Shown here: positions 56,482-64,000 of the stretch, one piece after another
How the letters are laid out: every line of letters starts with the position of its first letter
Position numbering within the stretch: position 1 is the stretch's first letter
Source: Trichosphaerium sp. ATCC 40318
Taxonomy: Eukaryota; Discosea; Flabellinia; Trichosidae
NCBI GenBank assembly: GCA_038496445.1
Contig: JALMLS010000590.1
Coordinates: 124,001 to 188,000 of the forward strand
Direction: 5' to 3'
Length of the DNA: 64,000 nucleotides
Made by a program: the position numbers and the translations under genes
The notes under the pieces: generated by a model
The model's database searches: none
The model's input: only the letters and a program-made list of their open reading frames with translations
Told to the model about the DNA's origin: nothing

Positions 56482-57559
56482 ATGGAAACTACAAATAAGG
56501 TATCGCTTCGAGTTGAATGTACTGTAGGTACCAGTGAATGTTCAGGTACGCCAATAGATCTAATAGTGTTAAAACGTTATTATTTACAGTAAAACTAAGA
56601 TTGTGAACCTCTACAGTTGAATATAAATACAGATACAGTGTTATCAAGGATAATACGTAAAATACTACGGATATACCAAATTATAGGCCACCCAGATGAC
56701 TATGGCTTATATACGTGCGTACCTGGGTTACAAGGCAAACGTTGGCTTCAATCAGAGTGTCAATTGGGTGATTACGCTTACGGCTCTTCAGTACGTTCCA
56801 TTTTTGGTTCTCAAAACCAATTCTATTTTTAATGGTTATTTACACTCTCAAAGTTCTCTGTGTACTTTGGCAGATCACCCAAGAAACTGTATTTTGACAT
56901 CATAGGGATGGATCAATCTTATAACTACTTGCTATTGGATGATACAAGTACCATTGACGAGGTTATAAACGAAATAAGCACACGTGCAACAATATCTTGC
57001 CCTGAGAATTTCTACCTTATGGTACCTCCGTCTATTCATTTATCACGTTTCTGTTATCTCTATGATGATGATATATACCAAGAAGCCAATACAAAGTCGC
57101 TACCAGAAGAGGTATGATTATGTAAAAGACTTTCGTCGAAAAATAAAAGTTGCAATTTTATTAACAACTTTATGTTTAGACTTTAGAAGAGATTTTTGAA
57201 CACGTGGGTTGGTATTTATCTTTAAATTTGGTTTGTAAGACATGGAGACGTATAGCACTACCTGTTCTGATAAAGGCATGGGATGGGTTAAAAACGGACA
57301 GAGAAAGTACGCAACTTTGTTTTTTGAACAATTTCTGCAAAAAAAAACAAACCAAAAAACTGACACGTGTTATTTAGTGATTAGGGCAGACCGTAAATCG
57401 CGACTGATGGACCAATACCTATCTTACACATCTAAAGTAGAGTTAGTACTTGATAGCACTACGCATAGATATGGTACAGCATCAAAATGTTCAGTGGAAT
57501 ATACAATCAAGAACTCAAGTATATGGCGAGGTTATAAACAAACAACCCTTCAGTCTTAG
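56482..57559 (+). CDS. Ubiquitin-like/FERM-F0-like + F-box protein
   Basis: Start ATG 56482 (METTNKVSLRVECT). Exons 56617-56790, 56884-57111, 57180-57306 and 57378-57559 (TAG) join in phase; the first donor is not settled. The first half reads LNINTDTVLSRIIRKILRIY, then HPDDYGLYTCVPGLQGKRWL and CQLGDYAYGSSKLYFD, the layout of a ubiquitin-like fold such as the talin/kindlin F0 lobe (xDYGLxxP...WLxxxxxLxDY). It is followed by LLDDTSTIDEVINEIS. Then an F-box: LPEETLEEIFEHVGWYLSLN, LVCKTWRRIALPVLIKAWDG. The C-terminus is unknown. A UBL joined to an F-box suggests an SCF or proteasome-linked adaptor; that is inference. About 250 aa. Confidence 0.68.
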
Positions 57560-57953
57560 TAAGCTATACACGTCAGAAGATTAACCGAGGACTCTTGTAC
57601 TTTGTAAGAGTTCATTGTACGCTTTCCTGTGCGTCTACAGCTTAATGAACTGCCCTTATATGTGACAGACGCATAGCTATCCAACATTAACGTGACTGGT
57701 TGTAACGGGTATACACATGAAGTGAATGAATCTGACTTGCATGACAATCTGTCTCCGTTCCGCTAAAACACCTGAAACTCAGAGAATGCACTTTATTTAT
57801 TTATAGGCTAGTAGCACGTGAATTTGAATGAAACAGTGTCGAACTTCTACAACAAACCCTTGGTTAATGTAAGCTCCAATACAACTTAATAGGTAGTTTT
57901 CCTTCGATAAGTCCAACGAAAAGTGAAAATCGCATTTGTCTTTAAACTCGAAG
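57560..57953. other. Intergenic spacer
   Basis: Between two plus-strand genes. No exon recognised; one CACGTG at about 57817. Confidence 0.4.
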
Positions 57954-59422
57954 ATGCGCACTCTACTTGGTACTATTTTCACAGCGAATGGGTGTTAACG
58001 CGTAGAGTATAGTTTTGGTTTGCATTGTATGCTCAGTTGCTGCATTTACAGCTTGTGTTGGACATAGAGGACTACCTTCTAAATACCCTGAAAACACCCT
58101 CAGTTCCATGAAAGGAGCACTGGATGCAGGAGCGGATGCAATTGGTGCGTTATAGCATTTTTTTTACCAAAAACACTCCTATACAGCATATCAAGCGTCT
58201 ATCGAAGCGCGAGTGCTGTTTTTTGACAACTCTAGTACATTTTGTATTTTTTTGCGCCAAATTGTTTACAACGCTCTAGAAACCGACGTACACATGACAA
58301 AAGATGGCTACATCGTACTTTTACACGATTCGTACGTCTTGTGTACTGTTAATGTAACCTTACCGCTATTCTAGTTCAGTAAATCGCACAACAAACGGCA
58401 CTGGGCAAATAAACGAGCTCAACTACAAAGGTACGAAAAAGCAACAACAAAAAAAAAGTGTCAAAGTCTTTTAATGCTTAGGAAAGGTTATGTTGAGTAC
58501 CTTGACGCTGGTAACGGTCAGAAAGTCCCACTCTTGAAGTCTCTTTTGGATTTGCTGGTAACATAGTACGTGAAGCCAACTCCTAATGCATTAATACTCG
58601 TAATAACACAATGTGTAGCCCTGAAGGGACTTATGTTTTGCTCGACACAAAGCCGGATGATGCCAACACTATTGACATCATTAAAGCAATGGCTGAGTTG
58701 TTTCTAACATACAATGAAAGCGTTAACATAGATAAACGTGTATACCTTGCGCCTTGGTACAACACAGTATCCATGTTTCGGAGTTTATTTTGTGCTGAGT
58801 TTTTTTTTATTGACTTTTTTTTAGGAACGCTGAATGGATTAATTACGCATCACAAGTGGCACCTGATGTATCTAGGTACGCAATATTTACTTGGGGTTTT
58901 ATCACACACTTCTTTTAAAGCATCACGTGCTCGACACGTGCTACAACAGCGAAAATACTTTTCAAATCTCAACTCAAAATGAACCTTCTTTTTTTTTTTG
59001 GGTTTGTTTTTAATACTTCCGTAAAGACTGACAGTGTTCTTGTATTAGGTTTTTGATTTATCCAAATGTTCCTGAGAATCCACAAGATTTTAAGGTTTTA
59101 GGATTTAATGTAGAGTACGTCCTTTATTTGACAAGTATTCAAAAAAAATCAAGAAGTGAGCTTAACATCCTTTAAATAGTTTCAAGTCTCCCGACCTTGA
59201 AGAATTTATTAAATCTCGACAACAAAACGACCAAGCTGTATTTGCATGGACAATTGATACAGATGAAGACTTGAATAAAGCTTTTGAGATGGGTAAGTGA
59301 CAAAGCTTGTTGGAAGTTTACAAAATTGAGACTTTTGTGTAGACTTAAACGGTATTCTAACTAACCGTGTTGATCGTTGTTTGGAGATACAAAAGCAGCA
59401 AAAAAGAATAGACTTTAATTAA
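57954..59422 (+). CDS. Glycerophosphodiester phosphodiesterase (GDPD)
   Basis: Hydrolyses glycerophosphodiesters to glycerol-3-phosphate and an alcohol. Catalytic core: CVGHRGLPSKYPENTLSSMK (HRG-x-PENT), GADAIETDVHMTKDGYIVLL and HDS (second His), RTTNGTGQINELNYKGYVEY, LLDTKPDDANT. Then NAEWINYASQVAPDVSR, FLIYPNVPENPQDFKVLGFN, AVFAWTIDTDEDLNKAFEMD and LNGILTNRVDRCLEI, ending KRIDFN-TAA. Nine or so short exons join in phase. One proposed intron (about 26 nt, near 58799-58825) is suspiciously short, so that junction needs checking. The start MRTLLGTIFTA (57954) is tentative and could be a signal peptide. Confidence 0.85.
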
Positions 59423-60397
59423 ATAATAAAAAAAAACCGTGCGCATGCACGTGATAAACCAGTATTTAATTACAAAGCAAAACATCAAGTTGTGAAGTTT
59501 ACTTTTTTTTACTACCTAAACCATCTAAGCTATCCTCTTTGCAAAGATATGTTGCTTAAATCCAAACGTGCACAAGTAGGAAGTGAAATTTCAAACTGAG
59601 CGTATGTTGAATAGCAAATGCATGGGCTTAATGAACAAGTATTGATGTCTTACTAACATATACCAACGCAGCCTCACCAAACAATGAAGTTCTATGGCGT
59701 TTCGTTGCAGCAAGTATTACATAGTCCTATTCTGCAATTGATGATTCTAACCTACTCTCTCTGTTATAAAATAGCTTAATGGGTGCAATTGGAGCACGTC
59801 CTTGACATTCTCATATCATGTGTGTTCAGTCTTAGAAATCACGTGAAAAAAAAAATCATGGCAACTATTTCGTCTCAACCCACATCAGTATGCTTTCTGT
59901 CTGCATTATTGGTATATGTCCTAACAGGATATGGTGAAAAATTGCCTATTCATTACATACCATTTTTGGAGCTATGCTGTATTACCAGGTAATAAACGGT
60001 TAGGTGCTTTAAGTCACTTTTTTTTTGTTTTAAGCTCGCTTTCAAAAAGCAGACCTAACACCCATGTGGCGTTGGGCTCTATAGAGTAAATTTAATGAGG
60101 TGTATACTGTGCAGTGTGTTATATCGCTTTTCCGATCACTCTTGACTATAACTTAACGAAAAGCCTAGAATCTGTTTCGACATAAAACAAGTAAAGCAAA
60201 GAGCAATTTCAATACGTCTACGTTTAACCTCCATTACTTGCTAAATAGCAGGGCTGTTTCAAATTTAAATACGCTGCATAGTAACCTATGTCTATCTCTT
60301 ATATGGCAGACAGTGTCAGTGATACTGTAGACGAACACCTAATACGTAATCATACTTTTTTTGTACGAACTAGAAAGAAACAACAATCACGTGACCT
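59423..60397. other. Intergenic, weak open frames only
   Basis: A short frame MKFYGVSLQQVLHSPILQLM starts at about 59682, and another with ATISSQPTSVCFLSALLVYV follows. Neither is supported by splice sites. One CACGTG at 59451 and one at 59840. Confidence 0.35.
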
Positions 60398-61292
60398 ATG
60401 AACAATAAGCCACCAGGCATAGATATTCAGATTAAGTTCTACTTTACTAAACCATTACATCCTAACTTCGGCATACACTCACCTTGAATACAGCTCTAAT
60501 GTACTCGATGCCTATGGTGGATATATATACTATAATGGAGAGCAAGCGTTAGATGTACCACTGGCATCAAACGGAGAAAGCGCCGAGAGCGACTTTATTG
60601 CTTCTTCGATAACTTCTCTGCTTCCTTGTTGCACCACAACATTACAGGCAAGTGTTAGAGTTAGTTTGATTACAACACGCATTTCGGAAAAGTGCAACAG
60701 GGCATTAGTTACGCTCTTTATGGATCACACTGGCGACTGGGCTAGCAACTGACAAATGTCTTTGTTGGTAGTCTAGACGCAGAGTCTACACGAAAGACCG
60801 CACCTCATTCACCCGGAGACACACAAGGTAATCCATAGAGTATCAAATCATGTTTTAAAAGTTGTTCGACTATCCCATATTGCTCAACTTTTGAGTTTGC
60901 AAAAAATTTCATTTTTGTCTGAGTTACAGCCTCTAAAAAGTCTTCACTAGGCGATCAGTGTAACCACATTGCTTCTTGTGACAGTTACAGTTCTACGTTT
61001 ATGCCGGCGATACATGGATTCTCCTATAAAAAACCGCTTTGTAGAGAACGATCGCTGCCACGCCACTCTAGCACGTGACACTATTTCCGGCAGTTCCCAC
61101 TTTTGAACTGTTTTTTTTTTATCATATTTCTGAATTGGTAACTACTATTTTCATCTCACATGATCTTCAGGCCTGGTAAATGAAGTGAAGAGGTGTTACA
61201 CAAGTTCTACATTTTATGTGAGAGAACGACAAATTTTTGTTGGAAGCTACAAACCAATATCACTTAAAGTTCTCTGGGACATTCATTTCTGA
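60398..61292 (+). CDS. Unknown protein with a GC-AG intron, 140-168 aa
   Basis: No ATG-initiated long frame exists here, but short exons join in phase: 60398-60435 (MNNKPPGIDIQI), 60494-60647 (SNVLDAYGGYIYYNGEQALD), 60746-60827 (QLTNVFVGSLDAESTRKTAP) and 60930 onward (ASKKSSLGDQCNHIASCDSY). The second intron has the donor CAG|GCAAGT, the classic GC-AG form, because GT is absent there. Exon 4 can end at TGA 61078 (140 aa) or splice at 61041 to 61171-61292 (LVNEVKRCYTSSTFYVRERQ, IFVGSYKPISLKVLWDIHF, TGA; 168 aa). The second model reads better as protein. The beta-rich feel (YGGYIYYNG) hints at an arrestin-like fold, but I do not claim it. Confidence 0.55.
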
Positions 61293-61468
61293 CCTCTAAC
61301 AATGTTAATTTTCAAATTAAATATAAATCTGTTCAGGACAACCGGTTTTCTCCGGAAGTTAGCCCTTCTATAGTTCTAAACCTATACCAACTGTGTATCA
61401 GTATTACAGGTCATAATTTTAGATTTTAGACTGACATTCCAAATATCACATGTGGCGGATTATAACAC

Positions 61469-61921
61469 GTGCTTTTGTTCCATAGCGGATACCTCATAGG
61501 TACGCTTATTTCATACAATGTAGTTAAAAGTTTGGTTTCTCTCAAGACACCGAACAAAAAAAAAAAGAAAACAACTCACAATAAACAACAATTTAACAAG
61601 TTTTTTTTATTTCCGGCTTTATCATACAAGCCCGGCTTTTTACACTCTGTTTCCAAACTTGAAAAGGTGCCCTCGCATATCTACAAGGCCTTTACAACCT
61701 TGGGGTTCTACCGTAATGGCGCATGGTCATCAGTCGACAAAAAACATCCAAATGTCTTGACAATTTACAGCGATGTCATTGGAGCTACAAAGGCTCTAAT
61801 CTGCATCTACACAAATTCTCTAACGAGATTAGTGTTTAAATCACGAGAATATGTACGAAGGTACCTTTATAGGGTATTCCACACGTTGCTAGATGATTAC
61901 TCTTCGAAAGAAAGAGAATAG
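61469..61921 (+). CDS. Open frame without ATG, possible exon
   Basis: A 450-nt open frame encoding a polybasic stretch (PNKKKKKTTHNKQQ) and then LSYKPGFLHSVSKLEKVPSH, KAFTTLGFYRNGAWSSVDKK and a helical, basic end, LVFKSREYVRRYLYRVFHTL. It begins at GTG, so if real it must be an internal or last exon, perhaps of the 60398 gene. Unrecognised. Confidence 0.35.
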   Translation: MLLFHSGYLIGTLISYNVVKSLVSLKTPNKKKKKTTHNKQQFNKFFLFPALSYKPGFLHSVSKLEKVPSHIYKAFTTLGFYRNGAWSSVDKKHPNVLTIYSDVIGATKALICIYTNSLTRLVFKSREYVRRYLYRVFHTLLDDYSSKERE

Positions 61922-62959
61922 AAGGAAATGCCTTTGGTTTCAAAAGAATAAGCTTGAGCAGGGTAAAGATAGGTACGTACGAAGTATGGCGTAAAAGGAT
62001 TCGTATAGATACAAATTAGAGTACTTGTATCAATAATGGAGCTAACGCTTCTTGTTGTGTTGCGTTTCTGATGTGAGATTTTGACTATAAATAAAAATCA
62101 ATTCACATGTACGCTTTTAGCCACATTTTGATTCTTCTCTTTGTTGTGCATTCCGATCTTTTGTAAACTATCATCACATCATATACAAGGCAGTGCTAGT
62201 TATGGAGGTACTATAGGTATTGCTCTTCTTTCAATTGGAAATCTCTCGCGTGACCAATATTTCGTGAAATAGCACCAAAACTATGCTTTATTTCTAGCGT
62301 TTGGTAATACAAAACACTTCTGAAATAATTCGTCAAGGTCCTCACCCTTTGCTCCTCAGACCTCATGCTTCTTACCCGCAAGCCTGTAATATCTTATACA
62401 AGATAGGCAGAGTTCCTGTCTGGTATAAACCGCACTTGGCTCATACTCGCTCGGTGAGCTGTCGCTCCGACAGTACAAGACCTTGAGTTTCTCTTTCGTG
62501 GCAGCTTCTCTACATACACCAACCAAATTGTTAACTTGTTGTGAAAGTAACATCCCTAATGTCGGTCTTCGGCGTGTTGTACAATTACGTAATTAAAAAA
62601 TCAGCCTCTGTCTAGTATTTCGAAATATTATCGTCTGACATCATTCATGATTAGAGGTCTTATTTTTACTGTTGCAAACATCGACTTGTTATCGACTGTG
62701 ATTCAGCTAAATACTACACTAAACAGCGTTGGACAAAGGCAAACTGTAGCAAAAATCGACTCAACAACAAAATAGTATGTCTCAACTTTTTAGAACTTTG
62801 TTTTTTAAAGTGTATGAGGTATTAGTTTGGATGGAAAAAAAACGTCCCGTAGGTTTTACAATGACGCCAACTCCTATCATTTTACCACAACCATAACCGT
62901 CTACTAATTGGCGTAAGGGTTAAGTTGAAAATCCGTTTTGAGAGTTCTATTCGTGATTG
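61922..62959. other. Intergenic, nothing recognised
   Basis: No phase-consistent exons. Short open frames at 62301-62553 on both strands overlap and look like chance. Confidence 0.4.
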
Positions 62960-63331
62960 CTGTGTACTAACGCCCTTCCGTTATGAATGAATAATTTGAA
63001 TATTCAAATACAGCCTACATTCACAAATATTCACGACTAAAAAAATTCATTCATTATTCATGCACACAGTAAAAGGCCGAAAATTGTGCAATTTGATGGC
63101 TGATTTTGACTGGATTTGTGGGTTTTGGTGTTCTGTTGACTATTCCGATTCGGTTTTCAAATGCAACTTGTTGAATCTGTCCATTTGGAACATCGCTAGG
63201 TGCTACAAACCAAAATCTCCTCAACATCCTGACTCACCAAACGCCCATGAATGAATATTAATGAATATGGCTTACGGGGCAATGAATATGAATATTGCTT
63301 GTATTCATAACGGAAGGGCGTTACTGTGTAC
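62960..63331. mobile_element. hAT-type MITE with 8-bp target-site duplication
   Basis: A 356-bp element (62968-63323) begins with TAACGCCCTTCCGTTATGAA and ends with the exact reverse complement (21 bp perfect inverted repeat). It is flanked by the direct repeat CTGTGTAC at 62960-62967 and 63324-63331. An 8-bp target duplication with short terminal inverted repeats is the signature of hAT-superfamily transposons; with no transposase frame inside, this is a non-autonomous miniature element. The subterminal zones are full of ATTCATT/AATGAATATT motifs. The perfect ends and target duplication suggest recent insertion. Confidence 0.9.
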
Positions 63332-63499
63332 AAATATGATTTTGCTTTCATGTCTTCATCTGCAATCTTACAGCCATGCAATAGCTTGTCGATACTATTG
63401 CACCCACTCAGCAATGAAATTAGCTGCATTATTCACATTACCCTCAGTAGATCATTCACATTGCATAGCCAGGTGTTCCTTAGAAATCAGTTACTGTAC

Positions 63500-63840
63500 G
63501 AAGTATACAGATGAAGGACTCTAAGCACTGAACGGAATCCATACGACTAATCTTAACAGACGTTTTTGTATGACAGACGAAGGAATCAAAGCACTCAGAG
63601 GTGAATCCAAGAGCTTACAGGTGATCACAATTAACAGAGAAGGAACAAAAAGGTGTTCATACCATTGATATGAGTACATGCCATTAATCTTTCTCATACT
63701 CTAGTGACAGATGCTCGTACTTTATACCTTGATCACTATGATACTTATGAAGGGATAAAAGCACTTAACAGTGCTCATACTACATCCCTTGAGTTTTGTG
63801 ATGGAATAACAAGTGACGGGATCAAAGCCACCACAAAAAT
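63500..63840 (+). pseudogene. Decayed LRR gene relic (GVHTINL family)
   Basis: Broken plus-strand frames still spell the repeat of the 14952-16351 gene: YTDEGL, stop, ALNGIHTTNL; MTDEGIKALR; EGIKALNSAHTTSLEFC followed by DGITSDGIKA. Stops and frame changes occur between units. It sits about 170 bp right of the MITE. The last 160 bases of the window show nothing further. Confidence 0.7.
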
Positions 63841-64000
63841 TGTTTATAAAATACATGAATGAGAGCTACACAATTGGAGCAATCTGTTCTTAACAACCTA
63901 CAATAAAATTGAATTTCAACGTTTATTTTTAGTTTATGTACCAAATGGTCTCATTGATCTTTTTCTCGTACGTTTTCTTTTACATTTTCAAAATGTTCAT

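Noticed and set aside
1-64000. CRISPR arrays, prokaryotic operons, insertion sequences or integrated virus structural genes.
   Set aside because: No regularly spaced identical repeats with spacers, no Shine-Dalgarno-led operons, no capsid, polymerase or packaging genes. The virus-like repeat proteins carry spliceosomal introns and sit among housekeeping genes.

Overview
This 64 kb window is nuclear DNA from a single-celled or simple eukaryote. It is AT-rich (about 60 % or more by eye). Genes on both strands are cut by many short spliceosomal introns, mostly 45-130 nt, with GTACGT/GTAAGT-type donors and T-rich ...TTTTAG acceptors. Housekeeping families are plainly eukaryotic: eIF4A, ornithine decarboxylase, the five-RRM rRNA-processing factor Mrd1, a RIO kinase, a RhoGAP and a glycerophosphodiester phosphodiesterase. 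TAA, TAG and TGA all act as stops, so the code looks standard. I cannot name the organism. An amoeboid or zoosporic protist is the guess I would test first, because the YwqK/MORN_2-repeat and GVHTINL-type LRR proteins found here also occur in nucleocytoviruses of amoebae. Most gene models were built by joining exons by hand and checking that reading phase is conserved across each intron.

Left third (1-16.4 kb): the 3' end of an unknown gene; eIF4A; a 2.2 kb segmental duplication carrying two paralogous nine-exon F-box genes on the minus strand (4.2-6.2 and 8.4-10.5 kb) with a GST-like gene between them; an unknown 428-aa gene; a RIO kinase with a ubiquitin-binding-like N-terminus; and an F-box/LRR gene with about 17 tandem repeats and one frameshift.

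Middle (17.6-40 kb): a 914-aa gene joining a Reeler domain, a membrane segment, an LPMO-like domain headed by His and a PAN-like cysteine-rich region; ornithine decarboxylase; two F-box-like/MORN_2 genes; a C2 + ankyrin + calpain-domain-III protein without a visible protease domain; a PD-(D/E)XK-like gene with a tRNA-like sequence in one intron; a RhoGAP; and a type I membrane protein with PSI-like cysteine clusters.

Right third (40-64 kb): three more F-box-like/MORN_2 genes, small membrane proteins, a CRT-like transporter, Mrd1, a ubiquitin-like + F-box gene, a GDPD, a small gene with a probable GC-AG intron, a complete hAT-type MITE with an 8-bp target duplication, and a decayed LRR pseudogene.

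The unifying feature is the density of F-box or F-box-like genes (at least nine) with different recognition domains (MORN_2 repeats, LRRs, UBL, unknown), including tandem duplicates, a relic and frameshifted copies. This looks like a rapidly evolving reservoir of SCF-ligase substrate receptors. The palindrome CACGTG is also several-fold over-represented across the whole window. Three genes carry an apparent 1-nt loss at or next to a homopolymer, which suggests assembly error as much as real pseudogenization.
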